Source of the DNA: Alitta virens
Lineage: Eukaryota > Annelida > Polychaeta > Phyllodocida > Nereididae
Assembly: GCA_932294295.1 (NCBI GenBank)
Contig: OW028582.1
Location: forward strand, 3,343,515 to 3,407,514
Reading direction: 5' to 3'
Length of the DNA stretch: 64,000 nucleotides
Position 1 is the first letter of the stretch; every line of letters starts with the position of its first letter. The position numbers were made by a program, and so were the translations under genes. Under the pieces are notes generated by a model. It had not been told where the DNA came from, did no database searches, and saw only the letters and a list, made by a program, of their open reading frames with translations. Positions 1-12,289 of this stretch are shown here, in pieces.

Positions 1-1865
1 GTTATAAGAGAGACGATTGATCACGGACGTCAAAGATGGACTAGCTACGTGTGCTCACTCGGGCCTCTTTCAATCACGTATTATAAATTATTTCGATCTT
101 GTTCGCGCGGCGTCCGTGAGGCACTCGTAGATCGCTCGGCGAGTAGTCCACGAGTGAAGTGGGAGAGGGGTACGTGTGACGTGTGGGCAGAGTTGCCGCG
201 AGTGGCCACGGATGGCCACGGATGGCCACAGATGTAGGTAGGCCTACATCACTCGCCAAACACTCACCGAGTGAATCTCATGCGATTCCCGTAAAAAAAA
301 AAAACAATTTTACTCGTCTTACACCTGCCAAATTTTAAACATGCTTAAAAATGTTTGCCCTCTCCATGAATATGATCTAGAGGGCAAGGACCATTCTACG
401 GAATAGCAGGAGTATCCGTACATAGCGAGTAAATAACGTACGAACAAGGATAAGCAAGAGTAAAAAAAATTCATCATCCGCGCTCACTCGCCATCCCCAC
501 TCGTGACAGTGTGAATGTTAACTTATATAATAATTTCAATTAGTTCTTATGCAGTTATCCGAGACCTGTAACCCCCACCCACTAACAATGTCAATTGAGA
601 TATATTATCTACACTGAACTACGCATATACCACACAGGTGCACTATTTACCTGCTTCAGTATAGACTCTATACAATAAGGGTAATTTTTTTTAAAAGACA
701 GGCAATTCTGAAATGCTTGTCTCAATATACATAATGTCAGTCTAGAAATAGCAAATCTTTCATTTGTGATCAGTGTACACACGTGCATGCAAGAAAAATT
801 AAGATAACAATGAAGTAGGACATATGACGTCACACATTTCCTTCTTTAACAACAGGAAACCACTGACATATATGTACATAATATGCTGTTCAATGTCTCA
901 TGCTATTGGTCTTAAGCTTGGCCAATATTTGACATTGGTGCCAGAGGCAGACATAATGATGACATGATAAGGCTCCAAGCCTTATCATGTCATCATTATG
1001 TCTACACATTCACCCCATGGGTTGGGTCTTTTGCTATGCCTCCGCATAGACACCAAGTACAAGGCACCGCCAATTTAACGTCTCATGCGATCGATATCCA
1101 GCAGGTGAGATGATACTGACCCAATGTCAGCGCTGTTGGACCAACTTTGGGCAGTGCTGGCTCAGTTTCTGTGGTACAAGTCAGCCCTACATGGTCCCAA
1201 TTTGACTATTAAAACACAGAAAAACCCATGTAACATTGACCCAATCAGGGGCATCGATTCAGGGGGGGGGGGGGGGATGTGGGGGATATATACACTTTCT
1301 GAGAAGGGGGGGATGATCAATCAATCCTTCCCCTCTGAAATTCACAAATTAAAATTACCCTTTTTCACACACTTTTGTTTTGGAAAATTTGTGCTTTGTT
1401 AAACAGCTTTACACTTGATATCACATATCAGTACAAGTTTATAAGTGATCCACCATTAATTTACCTCTTGGCCAGTGTCTGCGCATTAACTGCTACTACT
1501 TGTACGAGCGAGGGAAAGTCACAGTGGGACAGACATGGTAGGCTCTTCCCCCCCCCCCCAACCGTCAAGAGAAATCGACGCCCCGGGCCCAATGTTGGTC
1601 CTGCGTAAATCTGCATCAGACTGCCATCAAGTTTACTGTTCATTTTTTTGCATTTATGTAGAATGCCCATTGCGCAGACCCTGTGTTGGCCACTGGGGTT
1701 CGACGTCATTACCCGGTGTTAGCACCCTTGCCACGAGAAGGCCCGTACAGTACTTTCGAGGGCTGGGACCATGAGCGTTCATTCATCAGTTTGATCGTCA
1801 AGTTTTAATTTGTACTCATTTTCTTTATTTTACTACGTTTTTTACAGAAAGTGATTCAACCCTCT
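1..1865. other. Non-coding DNA upstream of the cytochrome b5-like gene
   Basis: No convincing coding exon is visible. The stretch holds a reversed SINE-like fragment (941-1107) with a perfect hairpin, and G/C homopolymer runs near 1262-1275 and 1550-1559. A good 3' splice site ends at 1847 (pyrimidine tract, then ACAG), so an upstream 5' exon of the b5-like gene may lie here, but I could not place it. Confidence 0.6.
941..1107 (-). repeat. SINE-like fragment, reversed
   Basis: Read on the minus strand, this shares the body of the SINE copies at 10556, 14697 and 50505, including the words for 'tgtctatg', 'cccatggggt' and the end 'ctgcctctgg'. Inside it, 950-974 and 978-1002 are perfect 25-bp inverted arms around a 3-base loop. 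Confidence 0.65.
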
Positions 1866-4800
1866 ATGTTAGTCGATGACAAAGACAAGGTCGATGAGGA
1901 GAAGGAGAGGGAGACACCTAGAGGACGATCCGGGCAAACTTACACGATGGCCGAAGTCCACGATCATTGCAGTCCCGACTCTTGTTGGGTCGTCCTCTGG
2001 GACAATGTTTATGACGTCACTAATTTCTTAAGAGAGGTAGGTGAAGTATTTGATTAACATTTGATTACCATTGCCAGTTGAATCTCAAATTCTGACTGAC
2101 TCTGCCAAATTTTGCTGCTAACTCCACTAAGTCATAAATTCATGACTAACTGCTGCTTGTTGCAAATTATGCTGCTTCTGAACCAGAAGCTGACTAAATG
2201 CTATACAGTTCTATGAAAGACACGGACGAGTTTTGAAAATGATAACCTGTGGGTGTGAAAATGGTCCTGATCTTCTGTTCATCAATATATATATATCTGG
2301 AAATGTGAAATTATGACCAGGGAAGGGTAATCTGTCATTGTCTATTTGAAAATTAGTCCTTTTCATCCCAATCAGTGTATTGGCTGATCCAGAAAATACA
2401 TTTATTTCAGCCTTTTTTTGTGGCTAATAAGTTGAATTTCCAATCTGACTTGACTTTTGCTGCTTATCATAATAAATGTGGTGGTTTGACTTGAACAAAA
2501 TATCACTAACTTTTGCGGCTAAATGCTGAGCAGTGCTTATGGTCTAATCACCCATGATGAAATCTTTTGGTGTATGTAGGAATGTATACATCATCAGTAT
2601 ATGCGCGGAACTTTCTAACAAGAAAATTCTCGGTTTAGTGCAGTATAGCGGACCAACATTTATGCCTATATTTGGCATCCATGAAATATGAAAATAATCA
2701 CTATTTGTAACCAAATTTCGTTCTTGCACACAATAAGAAAACATTTGTCTAGAGTAGTAGGGGTGGGGGCCGAAGCCCCCAAGAGTAATTACCTCACTGC
2801 TGTCGTTTTTTGTGACGTCACTCATTGAATTCAAGCATTTTACATCATAGGCCTGGCAACAAGGCTCGCTAAATATGTCAATAATTTGGGTCCGCTATAC
2901 TGCACTCTTTCCAAATTCTCTTTAAAAAAAAAGAGAGCACATGACGGCAATCCAACATAACAAAAATCTGATGCTTAAAGGAAATTTGGAATGCTCCTAC
3001 GATATTCTTCAAATTGAGTACTTAATACAACAGCCCACTCTACGAAATGAACAACCATTGTAACCAAAGTGACATTCTATTTTTAGAACACAATCAATAC
3101 TTATACAACTGCTGTTTGGCAACAAAACCGTATAATCGTTAAAAAAAAAACCCTCATGTGTTTGGCACTGTTTGCGAATCGAATAAAACGTCAGCATTGT
3201 GTTATGCTGTCACAGTTACTGTATTGAAGTATTTCTTAGCTTTTCTAAAATAATTTATCAATTGGCAGCCTACCAAGTCTTAAATGGTAGCTCGCAATAA
3301 GATCTTGTTGCATGTTGAAATATCATCAAAAATTCTCATGGAATCATCTGATATTATCCCACTACTAATTCACATTCTGGTTGAAACATTATTTTATTAA
3401 TTAATTTTTAATAAATTGTTTATTATTTATTATTATATGGTTTTTGTTTATTATTTATTTTCAGCACCCTGCGGGTGAAGATATAATTCTAGAGAATGCA
3501 GGCAGAGATGCGACAGTACCATTCAAAGATGTCGGCCACTCCAAGGACGCTCTGTTGATGTTGGACAAATACTGCATCGGCATGTTGGTCGAGGTATGGT
3601 CCAATCGTTTTCGCTTATTAGGATACCCAATTAGGATACCCATATTACATACCAGTGTTCCAGTTAGGCCATTTGAGCATGTGTTCACGGCAAGCACAAA
3701 ATAGCTGCCGGTCTCAAGGACCAGCTGTGTGGGAAAGCTGCCGATCCTTGAGCAAACCTGCCGGTCCGTACCCGGTCCCTACCAGGCCATTACATTAGCC
3801 TTTCATTCCGACCGGGAAGTCATCAAACCTGGGTCAATCCATATAAATTCACCGAAAGCTCCCCAGGTCACCATTTCAAAGAAAGTTGAAAAAATTACCA
3901 TGAAGGTCTATATAATTAATGGAAAAATCAAAATTTCAGGTCTCTAGTTTCAATGGTTTAGAAGATACAGCAATTTGAAATTTTATTAATTCTTTGCGGA
4001 AAAGCACAACAGCATGAATTTCCCAGTTCAGACGTCCATATCTCTCTTATTTTTCATAATGTAGGCATAAAATTTTGTACCTAGAGTAAAGAAGTTGTAT
4101 TGAAACCTTGTATTCTGTTACATCAGGGCTATTGGTGATATTTTTCAAGCTGTAATGCTCTGAAAAAGGGCGAAAATGGGAAACGTTGCAAAACGAGACT
4201 TTATTTGGAATCTATGCAAAAATAAGAGCTCATATTTATTTTCTTGATTCTTATGGTCCACCTGCACATATATGAATGGCCAAAACCACCTTATTTGCAA
4301 AAAGATGGAAGCCAGAGTAGTTTTTAAAATGACAAATAACATACGATTGTGAAAAAAAGCCCTTTATTCTAATGTAATTTTGACCAACAAGACAGTTCAC
4401 CATCACTTCTGTATTTTATTCCCAATATCACACACATCTAGTGGTCCTCTGGTTTAAATATTATTGTGGTGGTCAACTTCTTTACCCAAAATTTCATGCC
4501 TACATTATGAAAAGTAAGAGAGATATGGACGTCTGAACTTGGAAATTCATGCCGTTTGGCTTTTCTGCAAAAAATTTATACAATTTCAAATTGCTGTATC
4601 TTCTAAACCATTGACACTGGAGACCTGAAATTTTGGTTTTTTCCATTAATTATATATTTCCTACAACTGGTATTTTTTGCAGAATTTTTTGAGATGGTGA
4701 CCTGGGAAGTTTGTCTGAATTTTGGTGAATTTACATGGATTGTGCTTTTTTATTTACCTGTCAGTCCTGCCTTGAAGCTGCCGGTTAGGACCGACATATT

Positions 4801-5222
4801 TTGAACACTGGCCATGCCTGAAATTAAGCGAAGACCTTGGCTCTTTTTTTGCTTTTAAACAAGCTGGGCATCTTGCATGCCCATTTAAAATCCTAGCTGG
4901 AACATTGCACACAAAGTTAAGACGCCAAGCAAAATACAAAATTGTATAGGCATGAAATTACCTGTGATGTCTCGGTTTTTACGTTCATTACTTATATTTT
5001 GTTACTTTAAATCAGCCTAGCGTGACAAAGTTTTGTGAATAAAGTAGAATTGGAACATTCTTCAAAACCACATTTAATTTTATACCTTTTTGATTGCCTT
5101 TTTATTTACCTACAGGTATAAAGTTTGAACTTAAAAAAAGGTGGTATTCAGAAAGCTATACTTTTTGTTTCGCTCTTTAATTTCAGAATGAAAGAATATT
5201 CAAGGGAAACACGACTCGTTGA
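1866..5222 (+). CDS. Short cytochrome b5-fold heme protein (three exons)
   Basis: Exons 1866-2036, 3465-3593 and 5187-5222 join in phase 0 at clean GT/AG borders to give 111 residues. The fold matches cytochrome b5: a YTMAEVHDH start, CWVVLWDNVYDVTNFL, then EHPAGED and DVGHSKDA. His58 and His82 are the expected axial heme ligands, 24 residues apart as in known b5 proteins. The family carries electrons to desaturases, hydroxylases and other acceptors. The protein ends soon after the b5 core (NERIFKGNTTR) with no C-terminal membrane anchor, so as modelled it would be soluble. The start is the first ATG in the first recognised exon; because that exon follows a splice acceptor, the true N-terminus could be longer. 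Alternative 3' exons adding an anchor cannot be excluded. Confidence 0.82.
2637..2906. mobile_element. TIR element, family B (AGTGCAGTATAG), copy 1
   Basis: About 270 bp in the first b5 intron, bounded by inverted termini: AGTGCAGTATAGCGGACC on the left, its reverse complement with one extra G on the right. No coding capacity; a MITE. The target duplication is unclear. Related copies are at 14226-14530, 6505-6699 (one end) and about 22555-22860 (degenerate). Confidence 0.75.
3653..4907 (-). mobile_element. hAT-like MITE (CAGTGTTCCAG), interrupted by a nested insertion
   Basis: The left end CAGTGTTCCAGTTAGGCC and the right end CTAGCTGGAACATTG are the two ends of the family seen intact at 18794, 28301 and 32917, here reversed. 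The family is about 165-205 bp elsewhere; here its halves are about 1.1 kb apart because another element has landed inside (see 3825-4745). Confidence 0.7.
3825..4745. repeat. Large imperfect palindrome (fold-back element)
   Basis: Arms of roughly 270 bp at about 3830-4100 and 4485-4745 are inverted copies of each other. Shared words include 'cagacgtccatatctctctta', 'cataatgtaggcat' and 'tggtttagaagatacagcaa'. About 380 bp of unrelated sequence separates them. It lies inside the split hAT-like copy and inside the last b5 intron. Confidence 0.8.
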
Positions 5223-5862
5223 TTCGATCATCTCGATTAACATTATGGACTAATCATTTGAAAAAAAAAGTACTGTGCATACATGAATGCAAAAAACTGT
5301 TACTATGGGGATTTTCCATTTAAATCGCCAATATTTATTGCACCTGTGTTTATAGCTCTGTTTACTTTGGAAAGTGATGACTTGAGACTGGGAAATTGGG
5401 AAATTTACTCAACAAAAGTGTACCAAATGTTTCAAATCGTGTGACGAAATGGCGTTCTTCGAATTCGCGAATCTTGTGTGGACGATATTTTTTTTAATGT
5501 TTTTTTTTAATGTTAGCATTGTGTAGATGAATTTCATTGTGCAACATTTTTATCATGTTTATATGTACATTTATGTGATCTGGTTAAATTTTATGCAGCT
5601 ATTTTGAGCTTTAATTTTATGCGTCATGCATTCAACTTTTAACATTTTCGTTTACTTTTATTACATTATTTCTGCAATTTAGAATGCACAGAAAGCTTTA
5701 TTAATGTGACTGGAGATTTTGTATGTATTGAATTTAGTATTTACAAAATATGCGATTCTTTAGATTTCTATGATAGCAACAGTTACTGTATGATTGATAT
5801 TATACACTGTATGATTGATGATGTGATATTATACATTGTATGATTGATGATGTGAGGAGAGA

Positions 5863-6807
5863 CAGGGTTAGCAGATTTAAATCGGGTCGATTTAAATCAA
5901 TGATTTAAATCGCGATTAAAATCGAGTAATTTTTTTATAAAAATCATCGATTAAAATCAAAAGGCTCTTTTCACTACTTCTATAATTCTTTGTATGCATG
6001 TAAATAACATAAAACTTTATTTAGAACCATTTAAAGATAGAAATTAACAAAACAACAAAACAGACTTATGTTATAATTTTCTATGCCATCAATCAAAAAG
6101 CAATTTAAATCGTCACTGAAGCACTGACAGTCAGGGTTTTGCTTCTTGCTGAGTGAAGGATAAGAATAAACATACTGATATCAATTAATGCATTTAAAGA
6201 TTGCCACAACTGTGTAAATGTATGATTAGAACTATGTTATTGTTATTGTGCAACCTTTTAACTGTGCTGAAGCAAAGTCTTTAGAGTGTGTTATGATTAT
6301 TATAGTGGTGTCATTTTGTCTTAAAATTAGAATTCGATGATCGATTACTAATTTTGTATAGTCAAAAACACATCAGTTGGTTTTCAAAAAATTAAAAGAA
6401 AACATATTGCATATTCTCACTTTATTAGTTTCATATGATCATAAATAACTTATTATTATAAGAAAAATGACTTGAGATATTATAAATTGTATTTACGTAC
6501 AGATCAATGTATGACGTCACAAACTAATGTAGTTATGACGGCGGTTTTCATCTTCACGGTAAAGAAATAGTTTATTTTACACCAAATGTTATTTTAATTG
6601 TGGTAGAACTTCAAACTTGTAATATTTGATAAAATTTAATTTTTAATGGACGCCAAATATGGGCATACATCAGTACATTTGGGTCCTCTATACTGCACTA
6701 AACCCAAGACATATATGTCACAAGTACAAAAGATAACATTTCAGAATATTTTTCCTCAGTTGTTTAAATCATAAAATCCGATTAAAATCTGAAAATCCCC
6801 AACCCTG
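5863..6807. mobile_element. hAT-like element (CAGGGTTNG ends, ATTTAAATC-rich) with nested insertions
   Basis: The left end, CAGGGTTAGCAGATTTAAAT, mirrors the right end, whose reverse complement begins CAGGGTTGGGGATTTTCAGA. Inside lie a piece of the GATCGATCAT family (about 6300-6500) and one end of TIR family B (about 6505-6699), so this is a stack of insertions. Flanking bases show only an imperfect duplication. Confidence 0.65.
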
Positions 6808-7182
6808 CAGTGAGAGAAACTTTTATGTCTGATTTGCTTGTGAAATGTGAATTGTTTGTGGGGAAATAAAAGAAGTAAATGAATTATTCTGGTTTTGATT
6901 TATTATAGATCTGAAGTCCCCAAAAAGTAATTCTATCAACTAAAGGCCTAGAACTATAATTGGCCACAAACGAATTGACTTATTATCTATTAATTTGCAA
7001 AATACATTTTGATCATGTCTTGTATTGGTTAATTCTATACCAGATTCAGATTTATACTTTGCCGACTATTATTAAAAAAACTAAATAAAATGTTTTTCAT
7101 TTAACAAACATTGAGCAGGGTGACCCCTCAAAGATGATCTCATGTCATTGCTGCCGAGGGGCCACCCACAAACCAACACTAA

Positions 7183-7841
7183 AGGGGGTTTCACACATAG
7201 CCGGATCAGACGCCGGAGCGTCCCGGAGTAACATTTTATTACCTCCGGGGGGTTCCGGGATCAAAGAGCTGTTAAATGTCAACAAAAAATAAATGTTTGG
7301 CGATGTGTACACGATGTCAATACGGTCTCAACAAGAAGCAACACGGAGCTAACACGACTGTCCCGTTTAGAGTGAGGAGTGAACCGGATTTTCACGGTGC
7401 CTTCGCGGATATCACCGGTCTTTACACCGTGTTCATTCGTGTGGATCCGTTGTGGCTCCTTGTACTCTCCGGCGTTAATGGCGGCGAAATATTCATGCCC
7501 GGTTGACGCCGGATGTAGCCGGAGACATGCCGGAGACATACCGGAGTCAATACGGAGATTCCCGGAGATCGGCGGAGTCTACTGGGCGTCTACACGGATC
7601 TACACGGATCTACACGGACCAACACGGATTTAACTGTTCCGGGATCTCCGGCATGAAAAATTAAACATGTTTAATTTTTTTGCCGGAGTCCCCCGGTGTT
7701 ACCGGACCATGCCGGACACTGCCGGACACTCCCGGACATGAACAAGATGTCTATACGCCTTTCCCCGGAGTATGCGGGAGTATTACGGAGTTGACCTCCG
7801 GGACGCTCCTGCGTCTGATCCGGCTATGTGTGAAACCCCCT
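7183..7841. mobile_element. Harbinger-like 659-bp MITE with long TIRs
   Basis: Both ends start AGGGGGTTTCACACATAGCC and stay inverted-complementary for about 48 bp, with TAA on each side (7180-7182 and 7842-7844). A 3-bp TAA duplication is the mark of PIF/Harbinger insertion. The interior is CGG-rich, built from short repeats of 'ccggagacat' and 'tacacggatc' type. No transposase frame; the ORFs across it are artefacts of the repeats. Confidence 0.85.
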
Positions 7842-8966
7842 TAACTGTAATGTCAGCGCCTGGAGTCCATGCTCACAATGAAGTATATGGAGTGCTATTG
7901 TAAAATTATAGCTTTCTTCAGGTAACTGACAGGTATAATTATTCAAATAAGGCACTACAAGTTATGACAAAACAGTCTGAAATGTACGAAAGCTCAAAAG
8001 GGACATCCATATTATTTTTCCCGGTTTTTTATTTTGTTCGAAATGTTGTTTTTCGTTCGCGACTTTTTTTTTAGATTATTATTTTTTGTTCTTGTTTTTC
8101 TGTAATTTTTTTGTTCTTGTTAATTTTACGTTCGTTCGCGTTTTTTTTTTACATTGGCTTAAATAATTAACAATCTTTTTTTTTTTTAGTGTAAATTTTA
8201 AAAAACTATATGGAGTGAGTAAATGTCCTGAATACAATTGGCATATTATTTAAATTAATAGGGAACCTGTAAATATGTCATTATTATGATTAATTAAATG
8301 TGTGCTATGACCTTTTGGTAATGTTTCCTTGAAAAACAGTTCAGCCGGTGCCAGGCCATTAATGAAAATTTTGAAATCGCCAAATTAGCATAAGTGCTCT
8401 CGACAGCTATTCGGTCTGGTACACAGGGAAAAGTCAATGCCCTCCCTGATTTCTCTTCTTGCACACAGGAGGCGCCACATGCTTGACACGCCCTCTAGCG
8501 TTAATTGTAGAAAACGAGCGATAATTTGGGGACTCCTGCGAAACTTTAAAATGAGTTTGTTCTAAGTGTTTTTAGGTCTCTACAAACTCAACTAGAGATG
8601 TATTTGTCGTGAATTGTGTAGAAGTAAGTATGATATCTATGTATCAACTGAGATGTTAAAATTTTGCCTCGAATAGTTTGTGAAGAAGTTACGAAAACTT
8701 TCACCCTGAAGACGGTGAAGTTTTAGAAAGTTTTTCTAAACTTACTCTGTTCTGTCATTCTAGTCTAGTAGTCAATGTATACAGTGTCATATGTTATGTA
8801 CACCTCATAGTGAAAAACTTCGAATTTGTCTGTCTATGCATAGAGTTAAAGCTAGTGTACATTCTTTTGAGTTTTTTTACAGAACCAATCACTTTTTTTT
8901 CTGACCTGTGTGCTATGACCTTAAGTAAAAAAACATTTTAATTTATTTTTCAGCATTGGAGTCAAT

Positions 8967-11900
8967 ATGTTGGAGGTCCATAAATTACTTCTTTGTGTGA
9001 CAGTAGCTGCAGTTGTGTGCATTGTTCACAGTTGTAACGAAGAAGTCTGCGCCAGCTTGGTAAGATATAAAATGTTATTTTAGTTTTAACGGAATTAAAG
9101 TCTTGTCATCAATACAGCGAGTAAGAAAATGGACACCAACATTTTTGGATCCCTTCTATTATTATAATTACCAGTCAAGTTTATATTTCTCTTATTTGCA
9201 TTAAACAAAAAACAATGCCCTTTATTGACCCGTAATAATCATGCTTCTTTCATGTATCTTTCATGTAATTCTTCCAGGTCAGTAAGTGTATGCTCCTGAA
9301 ATCATGTGAATGTGACATGACCAACAAGGACAACTGCACGTGCTGCAAAGACTGCCACAAGTGCCTGGCTAAACTCTACACCGAATGCTGCGATTGTGTT
9401 GGTAGGTGATCGGAAACTCCCGTATGATAGTAATTAGTTAAGCCGTGCACTAAGAAAACCTTACCTGAAATCACATCCGTGCTTCGACCATTTCCACACT
9501 ATTTTTAAAGTTTTTCTTTTTTTTGTATAATGACTTGTAAACAACTACGAAAGTGGTCCAAGCACGGAATCGAAAAACAATTAATTTAACAGCCGTTCAG
9601 CCAATCAAATGTGGCGATTCATCAAAAGACTAGCCTGCTGAATAACGTGAAGGTGTTGCAACCACTTTTTTTGACCAGTGCAGTATTTAAGCTATGTGAG
9701 TTGTCCAAATTTTACTGAAAGGGTAATGTTATCAAGGTTACCTGTATAATTGAAAAAACTTATCAAATATATTCCAAAAAATTCTTAGTCCTCGCTGAAA
9801 ATTTAAATCGCTAAAGGTCCCTATTTGAGTCAAACATCAAAGTACATTATTTTCCAAACCTTTACAGTTAAACCTGCTATAGAAAGCTACCCAGACACTG
9901 TAAAGTGGCCTTTCGCAATATAATTTCTCTGCTCGGTCCCCTCAATTGTATCTTCAGGAAACTCAAATGACCTACTTTTAACTTTTTAAAAGATCGCTAC
10001 GTGCATTGCCAGCCGCACAAACGAGTTAAATGTTCACCACTCTAGATTGCTTCATAAACAGCGTATAAAATCCTAATGTCGTCGGTTTTGTATTTTTTTA
10101 ATTATAATGAACAAAATTGAAACTGAGGTCTATACTGCCTTGGTTAGTTGTGCAAATATTTTGGTGAGTTGCTCCAAAAGAGAATCTGTGCACGCTTGCG
10201 CTGCTCGCCCAGTAATTAAAAAAAAGAAAATATTTAAAAAACATTTTTCGGCATGCAAAGTAGCTCAGCTTTGCAAATAAATGACATGACTATATCATTG
10301 CATTTCATGAAATTCCTCCAGGTATGTGTCCCGAGAAAAACCCCAAGCAAAACTTATACCGGACGAGCACAGTGGAGGTCTTGCCCGATCCGATACCAGG
10401 GCTGTTCTCAGTTTTAACGGAAGAGCCTGATCCTTATTTGCGCTGGACGACCGACTCTTATCCTGCTCATCTTGATCTTCTCTACTTTAAACCGAGAGGA
10501 AACGGCTTAAATCTTGATTTATCAGGTAAGGATGATCGGACTATTGAATCATGCAGCAGCTGGGTGGTCTAGTTGTAAGATACTCGCCTGCTCCTCTGAA
10601 GGACCCGGGTTCAATCCCAGGCCTGGGCACCTTTCATGAGCAACATCCTGGCCGCTGGATGTCATTTCGAATGAGACATTAAATTGACGGTCCCTTGTAC
10701 TCAGTGTCTATGCTGAGGGAAGTAAAAGATCCCACCCATGGGGTAAATGTGTAACATTTTATTAAATAACCTCAAGACCTCTCTCTCACCTCATCAATCA
10801 ACCCTCGATAGAAGCAAGAACTTGCCTTAGAGGGCTGCACTTTCCATATCTATCTATCTATTTATATCTATCCATCTATCTAGTAGTATGATGCACTTGT
10901 ATGCACTTTTTTTATAAATAATAGCAGTGCCACCATTAAATTTTTAAAAATATACATAAGTTTGTATAGCACCTGTTTCAGAAATGATTCAGCTAAGTTG
11001 AAATATTTTGATTCAACAGTTCAACAGCTGGTTTATTTAATCTGCAAGAAAATTAAACAAGCTGTCGGACACTAACAATGATGTAATAGAAATTCTGAGT
11101 AACAGCTTAAATGAAATTTGAAAAATAAAAGCTTTAAGAAATTCGATTACAAGCATGTGTTCTTTAAAGAGGTTGAGGGCTGTTCCATTTAAAAAAAAGA
11201 AGGGGGTGGACAGGAAAATTTTTCACCCCCCCCCCCCCCCCCTCTGCTTTTTGTTTTTTAACAGACTGCCCCCCCCCTTTTTTTTTTCTATTGGAGAACC
11301 CCTCCCCTGCTTTTTCCAAAACCTTCCTGTACACCCCCTCCCCCCGTAACTTTTAAATGGAACAGCCCTGACTTAATTGTCTTTTAAAATTGTTACCTTA
11401 TAGGTGGCAGCACTGGAGCTCACATAACGCACGGAATTCATCGCATTCGACTTGACCCCAACACTCAGTACATCAACTGCAGCGTAGCGTTCATGTCTCA
11501 GTGCATGTCCTTAAACAAGTGCAGGACGTCTTGTCAGTCCATGGGGGCTGCTCGTTACCGCTGGTTTCATGACTTTGGCTGCTGTGAATGTATTGGACAT
11601 ACTTGTTTGGATTACGGTGAGTCTGGCTTGTAAATAAATCATGTTGATATCAGATATCTTTTGTATTGTTTTTGAGAGGGATCTAACCAACGGTAATATT
11701 GATTAACTCCCTTCCAAGTACGAAAATGTACTTTAATTGCATGAAAATTAAGAGCAGTAAAATAAATAAAAAATTCAAGTCAATTACTTAAGAATTAATC
11801 AAATAGGCAGTAAGTTATATCCCTCACCTCATGGTAACTGTAGTAAATTAAGCTTATGTTTTGTTTTTTTTTGCTAGTAAAAATTACAGTTGACTACCTG

Positions 11901-12289
11901 CTTCTCGGAGGGAGGAGGGGGGGGGGGGACATTTTTATTACTAAAAGATTTAAGAACTTTGTTGTCTTTCAACATTGGATTAAAGAAATTGGTGAAATAC
12001 ATGTGACTCTCTGATGCAGTCTTGTGTTTACTTAATTTTAGGCAAGGGGGAGCCACAGTGCTTGAAGTGCCCTCTAAAGGATGGTGAAGAAGACGAAGAT
12101 CCTTTGGCCGATCCTGAAGAAGCCGCTGCTGAAATGATCGACGTCCCTGACCCCCTCGAAGATGCATTACAAGACGAAGTAGAGCAGGCTCAAGTGGAAA
12201 TCGATGCGGCTAAGCAAGAAATTAACGATATGAACAGGGATTCAGCTCAAGCTAAAAGGGCCCCGGTCAAAACCCAAAGTGTCAATTAA
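8967..12289 (+). CDS. TWSG1: Twisted gastrulation, secreted BMP modulator, with an acidic C-terminal tail
   Basis: Five exons (8967-9059, 9278-9401, 10322-10525, 11404-11616, 12042-12289) join in frame to 293 residues. Residues 1-22 form a signal peptide ending near IVHS. The N-terminal cysteine-rich BMP-binding region follows (SKCMLLKSCECD, then NCTCCKDCHKC, ECCDCVG). The C-terminal family domain is in exon 4, with CMSLNKCRTSCQSMGA, RYRWFHDFGCCEC and CLDYG. Tsg works outside the cell with chordin and BMP ligands in dorsoventral patterning. Vertebrate Tsg ends shortly after the CLDYG region; here exon 5 adds about 70 residues, first KCP and then a Glu/Asp-rich, probably helical tail (DGEEDEDPLADPEEAAAEM). 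The ATG gives a perfect signal peptide. Confidence 0.95.
9448..9685 (+). mobile_element. MITE family D (CACTAAGAAAACC), copy in a Tsg intron
   Basis: Shares about 240 bp with 39218-39460, including 'ccttacctgaaat', 'gtataatgacttgtaaacaa' and 'aatttaacagccg'. The other copy shows inverted ends CACTAAGAAAAC / GTTTTCTTAGTG. A diverged third copy is at about 60545-60725. Confidence 0.75.
10556..10885 (+). mobile_element. tRNA-headed SINE in a Tsg intron
   Basis: The head (10556-10630) has a tRNA-like A box (TGGTCTAGTTGTAAGA) and B box (GGTTCAATCCC). The body ends in TTAGAGGGCTGCACTTTCC followed by an (ATCT)n tail. Relatives: 14697-14992, 50505-50690, 52178-52400 (tail), and reversed fragments at 941 and 35703. 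Confidence 0.8.
11177..11368. mobile_element. Palindromic Harbinger-like MITE, family A, copy 1
   Basis: Inverted ends GGGCTGTTCCATTTAAAA / TTTTAAATGGAACAGCCC, flanked by TGA on both sides (11174-11176, 11369-11371). The interior is made of inverted poly-C/poly-T blocks. Confidence 0.85.

Larger units (their letters stand above)
5223..8966. other. Intergenic transposon cluster
   Basis: No exons found between the b5-like gene and twisted gastrulation. The stretch holds the nested element at 5863-6807, the 659-bp Harbinger-like element at 7183-7841 and low-complexity T-rich sequence at about 8020-8190. Any 5' non-coding exon or promoter of twisted gastrulation should lie near 8.5-8.95 kb but was not resolved. 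Confidence 0.6.

Noticed and set aside
7276..7633. Overlapping open frames of 76-86 codons on both strands
   Set aside because: They lie wholly inside the CGG-rich interior of the Harbinger-like MITE and arise from its short repeats.
10556..10630. tRNA gene
   Set aside because: The same tRNA-like head with the same downstream body recurs at 14697; it is a SINE.
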